Shown: in pieces, positions 36,191 through 47,063 of the stretch
How positions within the stretch are numbered: the stretch's first letter is position 1
Layout: each line of letters opens with the position of its first letter
The notes under the pieces: generated by a model
The model's input: the letters and a program-made list of their open reading frames with translations, nothing else
Databases searched by the model: none
What the model was told of the DNA's origin: nothing
NCBI GenBank assembly: GCA_019400425.1
Contig: JAFREE010000103.1
Span: 1-64,000, forward strand
From: Hymenochaete sp. R1
Taxonomy: Eukaryota > Basidiomycota > Agaricomycetes > Hymenochaetales > Hymenochaetaceae
DNA: 64,000 nucleotides
Direction of reading: 5' to 3'
Translations under genes and position numbers: made by a program

Positions 36191-37634
36191 CTACGGAGAC
36201 AGAATAGGGAACCGACTCTCCACGCTCATCTGTGCGATCCTCCTAATGGCGCTGTCTTCGAGTCCTAGTCCTAGGGGTTTCTTGGCCATAAGGAGGGCGT
36301 ATTCGCCCAGTAGGGAGTTTCGGAAGGGGAGGGTGTCGTCTGTCTGTATAAATGAATATATGAATGGATGGCACTCAATGGATAGGTGGTCGGTATGAGC
36401 GTGATTCGGATTCGAGAGTGTTGAATATTGGATATTGAGCAGTAGTGGTAATGACTGGAAGGGATGGAGGGGTTGGACTTGGTACTCACGCAGATGGCTA
36501 CTGGGTGGTCCAGATTGAAGTGGTAGTTGACATGGTGGTCTTCGAGGGAGGGGACTGTCTTGCATCTGCGCACGCAGGTCGAACCAAGTGTTAGTGGTAG
36601 TAAAACATTAAGATAAGTGACGGGTTGTTCATCACCCATGACGCCAAGGGGGAGGGGACGGTGAAGAGTAGTACTTACAGGAGGTTTGATGTAAGGCAGA
36701 TCTCAATGGCGATTTTCTTGTTAAAGACGACCTTTTTAGCTTCGTCGTTGAGGAAGGTGGCGTGGCCTAAGCGGTCAGGGATAATAGATAGCAGTTTGAG
36801 CGTTTCGTCTGCGGGATTGTCGCTAGTCTTTAGAAATTGGTCTTGTTAGTGGACATTTACTCGCTTTTTACTCATTGATATCAGTGGAATGATTTGACCT
36901 CTGCGATGTGGAGTGTAATTCCTAGACCAGCATCTTTTATCCGTTTAAAGTAGCCCGTGAAGAGATCCATGTTCCCCGCCTTGTCACTGGTCAATAAAAG
37001 TATACGAAAATATAGGAAAGGAGGCAGCTTGAAGACTCACGAACGGATTCCCGCAGAGATCGACCGCTACGACTCTCCGACCTGCATTCCTCAACGATAT
37101 GGCTATGTCAACACACTCTGTTGCGACACTATCATCCATTTTGCGATCCAGGGCAAGTATGTAAGCTGCCTGATCCGACGGGTACTTTTCCACCTCATCC
37201 AGGACGGTCTCGACATATTGTCGGCGAGTCATGTCATGCGTGGCTCGAGGCGTACTACGAAGCTCCAAGTACGAGCATTGTTTGTCCATGCCGCCCTCCA
37301 GAAAGTCCGAGAGCACCGCGCTCGTAGCTATGCTTAGGTTCTTCCTCGTAGATGTTAATGTATAAATTGCGCCGAAGAGACCGAAGAAGTCGTCGATTTT
37401 GTTGAGTTCAACACCGTTACGGAGCCTGTCTATTTCTTCAAGAACATCTGAGGATGGCATAGATTCTTTAGACGCTATGAAATTGTTTGCGAGCTCTTGA
37501 AGGCAGGGAAGTGGGATACAGCCATTCAGGTGAGCGTGCAATTCTGCTTTGGGCAGAGATTGGATAAACGATATTTGTTCTGCGGTGAGCGACGCTAGTG
37601 CTTTTGCTGGTGGACCATATATTTTTCTCTGCAT
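36191..37634 (-). CDS. ADAL: adenosine deaminase-like protein (N6-methyl-AMP deaminase)
   Basis: Five exons (37634-37041, 36979-36899, 36827-36679, 36565-36490, 36343-36191) give 350 residues, the usual length. Metal and active-site motifs of the adenosine/AMP deaminase family are in place: KAELHAHLNG (HxH), CGNPF, HIAE, RLGH, then HFNLDHPVAIC followed by TDD. Catalogued ADAL/MAPDA enzymes remove the methylamine from N6-methyl-AMP to give IMP, cleaning up modified nucleotides in the cytosol. The open frame extends upstream in frame to 37868, but the ATG at 37634 (MQRKIYGP) fits the family better. Divergent from the Ser/Arg-rich gene at 37906. Confidence 0.93.
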
Positions 37635-37905
37635 CTTTGTGCACGCCCAGCGTTTCTCTTCTTTATGGGTTTGCCTGAGAGGCTTATTGGAAGCAAGAGG
37701 GAAGGAACTAAGTGACTCAAACTTGAATGCAGTATTGCGGCTACAGCTTCGGCTCCGGTAGATTGAGGCGTGGGAAAGATATTTTCTCGACTCGACTTGT
37801 GGCTGGCTCTTTTCATCTGTCTTCCGAACACCAGCGGTACGGCTAGCCTCTTTCACCCTACTACCCACCAGCCGGATTCCGTCAACTCAGCGACGAACGT
37901 AACAA
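37635..37905. promoter_or_regulatory. divergent promoter, ADAL / Ser-Arg-rich gene
   Basis: 271 bp between opposite start codons; both promoters must lie here. No clear TATA element was seen. Confidence 0.5.
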
Positions 37906-39093
37906 ATGCCTGTTCGCGCATCAGCATCCTTCTCGGCTTTCCTGACATCCATACGCAAGCCATACAACACATGCCAGTGTTCGCGCAAATCTATACCTAT
38001 CATCCGAATTGCCACTGCAGCCGTATCAAGTGAGCGAGGGGCTCCAAAACCCTACTGTGTCCGACGATGGAGAGGTGCCTTAGGGTCTCTCGGAGATACC
38101 TGTTTGCAGATACCTAACCAAGGCCTTACAAGTGGCGCTCGACTCGCCCTTGCTCGCCAGGGCTGTGCCACGGGAAGCTTCAGATTGAATTGCTGCGAGA
38201 GTTTGTATGCTGTCGACGACACTGGGCTGGCAATGTTTCAGAGGATTGATCTTGAGGAGGAACTGGTGACTGCTACTCTTGGGCTTCGAGAAAAGCCGCC
38301 GACATCTTCAACGCCTCGAAACGTGTCTTTCGAGGAACCTTCAAGTTCTCGTATTTCGGGAGCACCCAGAAGTGTCCTTTCGGAGTCTAAACCAAGCCGG
38401 AGAATCTCTCTTGAAGCTCGGAAACTGAATGTTGCGGCCAGTAGTAATGTGCAATTCAGCGCTGGTGGGATGTCAAGCTGTGCTACTTTCACTTTTGGTC
38501 TCAACACTCTGGAAGACTACGTACGGACCGAAGCCCCGGAAAACCCGTCAAGTCGTCGACTGCGGTCCATACGTTCTGCATTAGAATTTGGTACGCTCAC
38601 AGGCTCTGAGCACTGCAACACCAAATCCTGGTATGAGTCCATACGAAGGAAAAAGGAAGGACAATCCCAGTCCTCATCCAATAGAGGAAAGTCAATTTCG
38701 ATGAAACGTTTATCAAAGTCTCTTAGCTCGCGATCCCTCAGGAGCTCCTGTGGCACCGGTGAGTCCACAAGGACGCTTTCAACTTCATCTGAGCCACTTG
38801 CTCGAAGTGGAGCTCCACTCTCGGATTCGACGGATAATGGAAAGGAGAACAATGTATCTGCGCCGGATACCATTGCACCCCCTTTTACAAACGTCAGTAG
38901 TTCGTGGTCCCGGTTGAAGCGCAGGATATCATGGCAAGTGCCATATGGGCAGGCCTCGACAAGAGGACTACAAATGCATGAAGGACAAATCAAACGATCC
39001 AGACCACGGTCTGCCATTTTCACATCTGATTTATTCTCAATTTTCGACCACCCTCCGGTAGAATTAGGTGGATGGGCTGACGGGTTTTCCTAG
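37906..39093 (+). CDS. hypothetical Ser/Arg-rich protein, 395 aa
   Basis: One long frame from ATG to TAG. From about residue 110 the composition is typical of a real disordered fungal protein: acidic start (IDLEEEL), then many Ser/Arg blocks (SKPSRRISLE, ISMKRLSKSLSSRSLRSS) that look like basophilic-kinase target sites. A C-terminal part follows with WSRLKRRISWQVPYGQ and LFSIFDHPP. Residues 1 to about 105 look less natural (Cys and Arg scattered), so the true 5' part may be spliced; a possible intron starts at GTGAGC near 38030. I recognise no domain. The neighbour ADAL shares its promoter, which says little about function. Confidence 0.6.
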   Translation: MPVRASASFSAFLTSIRKPYNTCQCSRKSIPIIRIATAAVSSERGAPKPYCVRRWRGALGSLGDTCLQIPNQGLTSGARLALARQGCATGSFRLNCCESLYAVDDTGLAMFQRIDLEEELVTATLGLREKPPTSSTPRNVSFEEPSSSRISGAPRSVLSESKPSRRISLEARKLNVAASSNVQFSAGGMSSCATFTFGLNTLEDYVRTEAPENPSSRRLRSIRSALEFGTLTGSEHCNTKSWYESIRRKKEGQSQSSSNRGKSISMKRLSKSLSSRSLRSSCGTGESTRTLSTSSEPLARSGAPLSDSTDNGKENNVSAPDTIAPPFTNVSSSWSRLKRRISWQVPYGQASTRGLQMHEGQIKRSRPRSAIFTSDLFSIFDHPPVELGGWADGFS

Positions 39094-39304
39094 TCTATGA
39101 ACCGATTTTCCCCCATCATAACTGCTATCGAACTGCTGTTTACTGCTTTGACATCACGTATGTGTCACTTACAATTTTCGCATTACAAATCTTTGCATTG
39201 GCCTGCCATAATTTATATGATCTACTTTTGCATACATAAATGACACCCATCTGCCCATATCCATTTGAACAAATCGTTAAAAGTAATAACGATAACAAAA
39301 AGCT

Positions 39305-40945
39305 TTAATACGTGGGGAATTGAGGGTCAATGTCCAAGGCCCAACTCCGCAGGCCTCCAACAAGATCCACGATGTTGCCTATGTTGTCCTGATTAGATGT
39401 AGACTCACGTAGTGCATCTGCGGCGATTTGTGAGTCGTTACCCAATCGACACACTAGAACAGAGAGGGGTTTGTCTGCCCCGGGTCGCTCTGTTCCGAAT
39501 TCCTGCGGTGTTAGGAAATTCTCAGGCAAAGCAACGAGTTCCTTCAGAGGCACATCTAAGAAAATAAAATATTGTCGTGAACAAAGTTTGTGAGCGTGAT
39601 ACGGTTAAAAAAAGGCACTTCGTGAGTCTGGGAGAGAACAGATGCCAAATTCGATTGGGTTTCGAACGTCTAAGATGCGAACAGATGAACAATTCTCATC
39701 TAAGCGACTTTTAAGCTCCTAGTCAGAGTTCAGCCTTGGTCTTCACATATAATCAGAGCCCTTAATGAGTGGAACCCAAGCGAACCTTAGCAGTTATTCG
39801 AAGCGCCTCATCAGAGCTCACCAGCCCTCGTTCAACCCAATTGGGTTTTGGACCTCCACAGAACGTAACATAATCAAGTGCAGATATCTCTCCCAGTCTT
39901 TCGCCTTCGTCCCCGCATGCAGGGCAAGCCTTCCTCCTATTCCTAAGCTTGATGCTTCGGAAAGGGGGCGAACCGAGTGCAGAGTAGATGAGGAGCGTGG
40001 GTTTCCTGTCTGATGTTCTTGAGTGAATTTTTTCGGAGTATTCATGAAGAAAATGCATGATATACCGTGAAGCCCTGCGATGAGTTTGATCGCCTCGAGG
40101 GCTTGAAGAGAACCAATGACACCTGTCACGGCACCCAGGATCCCTGTTTCCTCGCAGCTCCCTGCCATTTCCGGTGCAGGAGGCTTAGGGAATAAACACC
40201 TATAACAAGGTCCCCTCTCCACAGCGATCTTCGAGCTTTCACCTTTTATTTGTGAGCTTAGAGGAAGGTTATAGGTACAGAGCTGTCCATCGAGGCGCTG
40301 GGCTGCTCCGCTGACGAGGGGCAAGTCGAGTCGGACACAAGTATCGGAGAGGAGGTATCGTGTGGGGGCATTGTCTGTGCAGTCAAGAATAACGTTGAAT
40401 TGGGTCAGGATTCTCTCGGCGTTTTCGGGGTTGAGTGGTTCGTTGAATGTGCTGACAAGGAGGTCGCTGTTCATCCTGTAAGAAATAATGTCAAGTACAC
40501 GACATGATATAATAAAATTAATACGAGCCTTTGAAGGAATCTGGCTGCAGAGTTGACCTTTGTCATCCCTATCGTTTCTTCAGAATGAAGAACTTGTCTT
40601 TGGAGATTGGATAATTCGACAATATCGTGATCCACGATCCCCAGGTGCCCTAGCATCGAAAAAAGATACAGAAAGCTACCCAGGTCAAAATCACAGTTTA
40701 GCATACCGATGCCCGCTGCACCAAGATACTGCAATGCTGGACAGCCCAGGCCACCAGCACCGACGACGAGAACAGAGGCATTTTGAAGTTCGATCTGTGC
40801 TGGTGAGTATCCGTTGAGCCTGGTTTTTCTTGGATCGTTGCTTTAGGTTATGCCCACCGGGAAGGCCCAATCCGTCAATGATCATTTGTCTTCCATATCG
40901 ACGGTAGTCTGACAGGTTTGATAGTGTTTTTGGCTTTTCAGTCAT
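39305..40945 (-). CDS. UBA4: Uba4/MOCS3, E1-like sulfurtransferase for Urm1
   Basis: Seven exons (40945-40858, 40799-40707, 40649-40529, 40475-40066, 40009-39786, 39718-39619, 39555-39305) give 428 residues; an upstream in-frame ATG at 41002 would add 19. The ThiF-type E1 domain shows RYGRQMI, the ATP-binding [36 protein letters not shown], a zinc pair CYRC...CPAC and [17 protein letters not shown]. The rhodanese domain follows with LDVRNPIEF and the persulfide Cys in [10 protein letters not shown]. Uba4 adenylates and thiocarboxylates Urm1, supplying sulfur for wobble-uridine thiolation in cytosolic tRNAs and for molybdopterin. Intron 3 (40528-40476) works in frame only as GC-AG (GCTCGT), the weakest GC donor here. 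Divergent from COX10. Confidence 0.94.
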
Positions 40946-41158
40946 TGCGGTCAGTGGAATCGGAAGTAAAAGCAAAGCTGAGCTTTTTAGAAAATATTTC
41001 ATCTGGAGATTATTTTCCCACGAACTTTGTCAGTGACCAGAAGCGGCACGACTTTCCTTCTTCAAGTTCCTCGATCTCTCGTCGCTGACGCTGACCTCGA
41101 GGTACGTATGTTCATGTTTCCAGAGCACAGGATATAACTGAAGCAATATTCAGGGATT
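40946..41158. promoter_or_regulatory. divergent promoter, UBA4 / COX10
   Basis: About 156-213 bp between the start codons, depending on the UBA4 ATG chosen. It contains a CGTCGCTGACGCTGACCTCGAGG segment spanning about 41079-41101. No TATA element was seen. Confidence 0.5.
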
Positions 41159-42478
41159 TTGAGGATGGTTGGTGTCTGCAAAGCATCCATCCGGCCTCAC
41201 GTATTTCTTTGTCGACGACCTTTCGATGCAAGACACACCGTTCTCCGCTCGCATTCGACGGCTCCGGCTGCAGGCACCTTCACCTCGTTCTTCTGGAGAA
41301 ACGACCAGTGGTCTGCTACATTCCGAAGGCAGAGGAAAATCAGAAATGCTGCTTCGATAGCCTTACCAACGAGCGAGCCGGTTACGACGACGACGACAAC
41401 TCTCAATACTCTTGCCCTATCCACGTCCTATCCTCCATCTCCGAGCCTGGTCCCCTACAGACCAACCCCCGCACTCACACTTCCTCGACTTCTTTCGGTC
41501 TACGCTGAACTTTCCAAATCCCGGCTATCAATTCTAATGGTTCTAACCACTATGTCATCCGTCGCCCTCTCCCCTCTTCCAACGACCGTGCCCGTACTGC
41601 TGGCTACTGGTATAGGCACAGCGCTCTGTTCCGCGTCCGCCAACACCTTTAATCAAATACAAGAGGTCCCCTACGACGCACAAATGGCACGAACACGGAA
41701 TCGACCGTTAGTGAGGCATGCAATATCGCCATTACACGCGACGGGCTTTGGCGCAGTGAGCGCACTTGTGGGCCCGGTTGTGTTATGGACGTGCGTAAAC
41801 CCAATGACTGCGATCCTAGGAGCCGGGAACATTGTGCTGTACTCGGGAATATATACTTATCTTAAACGGAAGAGTATCATTAATACGTGGGTAGGAGCCA
41901 TCGTCGGCGCTATTCCGCCTCTCATGGGATGGACCGCATGCGGTGGTCAACTCCTCCCCTCCGCCTCGTATCCCGTCCATCTCTTCCTCCCTTTTGCCTC
42001 CGATCCTATGCTCCCTGCTCTCGCAAACAACCCGCTATCACCACTTGTCCTCGCCCTCATTCTCTTTAGCTGGCAATTCCCGCATTTCAACGCCCTCTCA
42101 TTTGTCGTCCGCGGATCATACGCCCAGGCTGGCTATCGCATGCTCAGCGTCTTCTCCCCACGCCGCAACGCCGCCGTCTCCCTCCGCCACGCGCTGTTCT
42201 TCATCCCGCTTTGTAGCGTGCTCGTTCCGCTGAGTGGCCTAACGGATTGGGGATTCGCGTTGACGAGCCTTGGGCCGAATTATTTTTTGGTGAAACATTC
42301 GTGGGACTTTTGGAGGGCGGGTGGTGGTAGTGAGAAGATGGCAAGGCGGTTGTTTCAAACAAGTTTGTGGTATTTGCCGGTGATACTGGGGCTCATGATG
42401 GTGCATAAGAATGGTTTGTGGTCGGGGCTCTTTTCGATTGAAAAAGAAAAGAATGAGGAGACGGAAATAGCATCATAG
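41159..42478 (+). CDS. COX10: heme O synthase (protoheme IX farnesyltransferase)
   Basis: A single intron-free frame of 439 residues, unusual in this intron-rich window. Residues 1 to about 65 are Arg/Ser/Ala-rich and lack acidic residues until late, fitting a mitochondrial presequence. The UbiA-type core starts around residue 115 (LSKSRLSILMVLTTMSSVAL). It shows NTFNQIQEVPYDAQMARTRNRP, where Asn and Asp form the prenyl-diphosphate/Mg site, and the second loop YTYLKRKSIINTWVGAIVGA. About seven to nine hydrophobic segments and FSWQFPHFNALS follow. The enzyme farnesylates heme b in the inner mitochondrial membrane for cytochrome oxidase. A second ATG lies two codons downstream of the chosen one. 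Confidence 0.96.
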   Translation: MRMVGVCKASIRPHVFLCRRPFDARHTVLRSHSTAPAAGTFTSFFWRNDQWSATFRRQRKIRNAASIALPTSEPVTTTTTTLNTLALSTSYPPSPSLVPYRPTPALTLPRLLSVYAELSKSRLSILMVLTTMSSVALSPLPTTVPVLLATGIGTALCSASANTFNQIQEVPYDAQMARTRNRPLVRHAISPLHATGFGAVSALVGPVVLWTCVNPMTAILGAGNIVLYSGIYTYLKRKSIINTWVGAIVGAIPPLMGWTACGGQLLPSASYPVHLFLPFASDPMLPALANNPLSPLVLALILFSWQFPHFNALSFVVRGSYAQAGYRMLSVFSPRRNAAVSLRHALFFIPLCSVLVPLSGLTDWGFALTSLGPNYFLVKHSWDFWRAGGGSEKMARRLFQTSLWYLPVILGLMMVHKNGLWSGLFSIEKEKNEETEIAS

Positions 42479-42926
42479 AGGGAGAATACAACGTGTAAAT
42501 ATATATTTTCAACTCTCATCGAGTCTAATATCCTTTTTGTTTTGTACGAAATGTTTTCATGCCTGACACGTAGTTCTTGTAAGGTATCATGCCATGCTTT
42601 TCGGCCTGATCAGTTGTTTGAGGTGTATATCGTCTCCCGGCGGAGCCAAGCTATTCGCTATGATGATATAAATCACAATATATGTTCCATTACGAAACAA
42701 ATAGCCTTCGAGAGCTTGCTACTGGAATTAGTGACATGAAACTCAGCACTTGTACACGTCCTGTGTTATCATGCGTGAACGCGCATGATTGCGCAAACCT
42801 ACGAGTCCCGACACCTTGACGAACCCAGGTGGGTCATCGTTGCCTTTTGCTCTGGACACGAAATAGACAACAATCATTGTCTTTATGAGGTTTCAGCGAG
42901 TAAGCTTGAGGAATTAGGGAATAAAC
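42479..42926. other. intergenic between convergent COX10 and ZNF830-like genes
   Basis: 448 bp with no supported gene; AT-rich, with TGTAAATATATATTTT soon after the COX10 stop, which suits a polyadenylation region. Confidence 0.4.
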
Positions 42927-43881
42927 TCACTTGGCCATCTTTCGTTTTGCCTCTCGAGCCTTTTTTATCGCTTCTAGCCTTGCCTTTAGAAGTCCTACAC
43001 GTTCATCTGCTTCTTCTTGCGCACGCTCCTGAATAGATGAGAAACGAGGGTTGGAATATATATATAAACATGCAAGATATCGAACAGCATACCTCTTCAA
43101 TTAACCTATCCATAATCAGTTCCCGATCCTCTTGTTCCTTTCGTTTCCGTTTATCCTCCTCAGTCTCTTCCACAACTTCAGCCATGTCCTCCCCAGCATC
43201 AACATCTGCGCTTGGAGGTAGACCTGCTTCTCTGCTCTGAACAAGCTCTGGTTCAGCAACCACCGTCGCACGATTGAACGCGTCCCTTTGATCTTCCTCC
43301 TTGTCCAGAGAGGGCTCGTTCTGAGCGAGTAAAGACGTCTGAAATTCCTCCCATTCGCGATCGAGCGCAGACTTCTCCTTCGACGGCGCAGGTACACCCT
43401 CGAGCTCCCCATCTTCATCTTCTTCTGCAGCTGGGTCGAGAACTGGAGCCATCGAGGGATCAGAGAAGAAGTCGGCAGGGAAGCCTGACTTTGATTTTTC
43501 TTTTGGTTGCGTCGGAAAGTGCTCGGGTTCTTCGCTCTTCCGCAATTTCTTGTGTTCGACACCATTTTGACCCGAATCCGCATCTCTGTCCACATCTACG
43601 TCCATGCTATCCTCTGCTTTCCGCTTTCCTTTCGCTACAATTGCAACTCTCTCTTCCTCGATCGCTCTTTGCTTCTCTAATGCTTCTATGCGCGCCTTCT
43701 CCTTCGCGACTGCAACCCGATGAGACTTGCTTCCGAGATGCCCCTCCCACATGGCCGCACTCTTAATAGGCGCGTTGCACATTGTACATCGTAGTTGGCC
43801 AGAAGCATTATAGGATGCATAAGGATGGGATATTCGGGCTTCTTGACGCTTTGCACGAAGTAAAGAACGGGCGTCGGCCAT
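42927..43881 (-). CDS. ZNF830: ZNF830/CCDC16-like zinc-finger protein
   Basis: Two exons (43881-43093, 43028-42927) give 296 residues. An N-terminal U1-type C2H2 finger, LRCTMCNAPIKSAAMWEGHL followed by GSKSHR, sits in the context YNASGQ typical of ZNF830. A Lys/Glu-rich coiled coil follows, then an acidic disordered middle with FPADFFSDP, DREWEEFQTSL and a C-terminal coiled coil (EERAQEEADERV... KKAREAKRKMAK). Animal ZNF830 is nuclear and associates with the spliceosome through the XAB2/Syf1 complex. The same frame stays open upstream to 44211, but the ATG at 43881 (MADARSLLRAKRQEAR) matches the family start. Divergent from TIM13. Confidence 0.88.
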
Positions 43882-44108
43882 CGTGGATGAGGTTGAGGAG
43901 TAGAGCAATATAATGTGTCGAGTAGCATCGTGGCATGATGGGGCGCGTAGAGGATCGACGCAAGTCTTTTCCTTCGACTTCGGGATTCTCTTCCGGCTGC
44001 TCGAGCTGTCTTTCTTCCCACCACCACACTTTTTTTGCGGGTTGAATAGTGAGCAATCAAGTCCCTGTAGTGTCTTCCAAAGTAGCTTGACAATATCTGT
44101 TTTTGCAG
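43882..44108. promoter_or_regulatory. divergent promoter, ZNF830-like / TIM13
   Basis: 227 bp between opposite start codons. It contains a TATAATG-like element on the plus strand near 43909 and CTTTTTTTG close to TIM13. Confidence 0.45.
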
Positions 44109-44653
44109 ATGTCGTTCTTTGGGTCTTCTTCAAGCCCTGCTCCAGGTGCTGGCACGGTTGCTGCGGCAGGTGCGGAACATTTAATTTCGGGACGTTGGAC
44201 TCATCTAACAAATGCTTTTAGATATGCAAGCACGTAAAGAAAAACTTATGGCCCGGGTTCGACAAGAACTCGCTATTAACGGCGCTCAGGAGCTCATTAA
44301 CGTACGCCCTCACCTCCGCCGTCCTTCCTACCACGTCACTAAACACTTTTACTTCCGTAGAAAATCAATGAAAAGTGCTTCGCGAAGTGCGTAAGTAAGC
44401 CGAGCACATCGCTTTCAGGTTCCGAAGAGGTGAGTGCTTATTTATGCTTATGGAAATGTTGTAGTGACGATGTCTACGTTTTAAGACGTGTCTGACGAGG
44501 TGTATGGAAAGATACATGGAAGCTTGTACGTCCCTACCTTTGATATGCAGTAAACGGATGGGCGCTTATGACAATGTAGTCAACATTGTTAGTAGGACAT
44601 ACTCGACCCGCCTCATGAAGGAGCGCGACGACAGTAGCAACGTTTTATCCTAA
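44109..44653 (+). CDS. TIM13: mitochondrial intermembrane-space chaperone Tim13
   Basis: Five exons (44109-44169, 44222-44301, 44361-44429, 44486-44525, 44580-44653) give 107 residues. The small-Tim signature is complete: CFAKC, then 14 residues including KPSTSLSGSE, then CLTRC (twin CX3C), followed by RYMEAFNIVSR. SLSGSE and the length match Tim13 rather than Tim8, Tim9 or Tim10. Tim8-Tim13 hexamers carry hydrophobic inner-membrane precursors across the intermembrane space. Import depends on Mia40 oxidation of the Cys pairs; no presequence is expected or seen. The first intron uses GTGCGG and is 52 nt. Confidence 0.94.
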
Positions 44654-44766
44654 ACCAATGGGTTTCCGCAGTTTGATCCGTCATCTTTTCGAAAACATGA
44701 ATCTGCACAATACAGTAGCGATTAATACAATGATTTAGAACGTGCTTCCCCTTCATCAGCAAAACG

Positions 44767-46740
44767 TCATCGTTTCTTCCCTCCAACAACTTTTTTGGTC
44801 TTTCGCTGCGGTGCGTTGGATGTTTCTGGCTGCGCTTGAGCATGCCCTTCCTCCCCGATATGTGCAAAAAGCTTGGTTTTGGACGGAAACTCTTCGTTGC
44901 ACACGTTACAGGACTGATATTCCGGATAAATATAAAATGAAAGCTGATAATGCGTATAAGAACTCACGAGTTTGACTTCTTGGGCCTGGGCCTTCTTTGC
45001 TGCTTCCTTCGCCCTCCGTTTATCCCTTTTCCTTTGCTGAGGTTTTGCAGCTTCCTTCTCGCCGATATCTTCAAGCGGTAAGTCTCCTTCAGGCCCCTCT
45101 GTTGAACTTGCTGGTTTTGACTTCTTTGCCTTGCGTTTCTTGCCGTTAGGCTGAAGTGTTGGACTATTTTCAGCGTGTGAGGCATCCGTAGTTGGTTCGG
45201 GTAGAGGTTCGTCTTCCCCGTCGTCCTCTGATTCGGAAGCAGGAGGTTCCTCTTCTTTAACTTCCGCTCCATTCGTTCGCTCCCTAATCTCGTCCTCGAC
45301 CACCTCATCGCCGTCCTCACCTTCTTCTCCAATTCTAAGGTCTTCCTGTTCCTCAACCATTTCCTTCTTCAACCTTTCCATCTCCTTTAGATGCTTCTTA
45401 CTTCTCGCATGACTATCCCACGACGCTTCGCTCCTGAAACTCTTCCGGCATGCTACACATTCGAACGACTCCTCGTCGCTTCCACCCTCCGCCGCAGCCC
45501 ATTCATCACCGGCGTCGGGTGCATTGGACAATGCATCGATGTTTTGCCATGATTGTGGGACGAAGACTGCCGGAGAAGGAGTTGGAGCTTGTTTAGGCGT
45601 GGACGCACCGGAGTTTGATACGGACGGAGGGAAGCGGCCCTTCAGACCTTGAGGTGTACGTGATCCGTCAGCTTTGGACCGGTTTGAAGCTGCTTGTAGA
45701 GCAAGATGCTGCTTGTAACGGGGATCACGTTTACGAATGAATGTTACTAATGTCTATGGTAGTGTATGAGCTTTCCGAGTGTTTTATGGTAATTGTTCTA
45801 TGGCATTCACCTTGATGGTTTCATTGTACTCTCTCCGTGCATTATCCCTCGCCCGTTTGTTGTCCCTTTCCATTAGTCTACGGACCTGGCGGTCCGGTGC
45901 GTCGTTCACCTCCCATTGATCGGCCCACATAAAGTCTTTCGCCGTTGAGAAGTTAAGCCAAAAATTGTAAAAGAACCGTGCGCCCTCGCGAGATGCCTTG
46001 TCGAGTGCTGTCCAAGACCAAGTTGACATACCGAAGGAAGGATAGTCGGAAGGCTCCTGCTCAGAGAATGCACATTCATCGGAGGCTAGACGAGCGAAGA
46101 GATTACGGTAAAGCGTAAAAAATCCCTGCAGAGGAACTGTCAATGTGTTATGCTGCTTCTGATACTGTAGCAGAAATAAACGTACGTTCTCGCTGTCGTC
46201 GAATGTACTCCAACTTGTCGCACTGAAGAAGGGGACAAGATGCCGGACAGTGAGTCCTGGCCCGCGAGCCGCCTTCCTGCGCCCGTCCTGCGTCCCTCGA
46301 CGTACTTCTTCAAAGACAGTGGCTGCATCGGGTTCCGGTACAAGCGAGGCTCTATGCGAGTCGTACCATGCTCGTTCCTACGTTTAAGTGTTCATTCAAG
46401 TACGATCAGACGGGTGTATGTATGCACTATGAATACGACACTCACTTGTTCGTCACTCAGAACCTACTCCAAACCAGAGTCTCAGCATCATCTCAATTAG
46501 TAAGACTTTCAAGTACGTGTGTACCTCATATGCCTGCTGAATCTCCGCAAACCGTTTTGTAGCATTCTCAATGTCGTCTGCGTTCTTGTCGGGATGATGC
46601 TTGAGTGCAAGTTTTCGGAACGATTTCTTGATTTCGTCCGCCGTCGCATCCTCGCTGACCTCCAGCAGGGCGTAATAGTTTTCCACTCCCTCTTCAGGTG
46701 CTGCTTGCGCACCATTGGGGCGGGACTCATATGCGCCCAT
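44767..46740 (-). CDS. JJJ1: J-domain protein Jjj1/DNAJC21, 60S biogenesis
   Basis: Five exons (46740-46525, 46377-46186, 46125-45811, 45753-44968, 44913-44767) give 551 residues. The J domain starts at [13 protein letters not shown], with the catalytic HPD at 49-51 and ERAWYDSHR across the first intron. The Jjj1-specific region [30 protein letters not shown] and a charged helix follow. Two C2H2 fingers come next: [19 protein letters not shown] and, after a long acidic/basic lin­ker, [19 protein letters not shown]. Jjj1 works with Hsp70 (Ssa) and Rei1 in the cytosol to recycle Arx1 from pre-60S ribosomes. It converges on TIM13 with 113 bp between the stop codons. Confidence 0.95.
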
Positions 46741-47063
46741 AGCTCACAAGCGCAGGGCAACATTGTGTCCAGGTCTAGAGTTCAGACTCACTTCATTATG
46801 CCAACGTCGATCACCATATGGGCTGAAAAACGATACACCAAAAATTGGTGCGCGCACTGTCACACCCGAAAAAAATTATACTATGGTATACGCAAAACAA
46901 CAACGCTAAGATACGCCCTGTGGCAACGAATGAGCACCCTCTTTTCCTCATTCTTTCTTCTGGCGTGACCGGAACAAACCGACAAGCTGTAAAATCAATT
47001 GCTTCTCACTGAAAAAACTAAAAGAGAATGAGTTTCACCCTGGAGCAGGACGGTCTAGCCAAC
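46741..47063. other. JJJ1 promoter and RFT1 3' region
   Basis: 323 bp between two minus-strand genes. A possible extra RFT1 exon (46986-46948) encoding the basic tail LVGLFRSRQKKE and a stop lies here, preceded by TTTTACAG. The part near 46741-46800 should hold the JJJ1 promoter. Confidence 0.4.

Noticed and set aside
37635..37868. In-frame N-terminal extension of ADAL by 78 residues
   Set aside because: The extension has non-coding composition, while the ATG at 37634 gives the usual family length.
43882..44211. In-frame upstream extension of the ZNF830-like protein by 110 residues
   Set aside because: It would run through the TIM13 start region and lacks any family resemblance; the start at 43881 matches the family.
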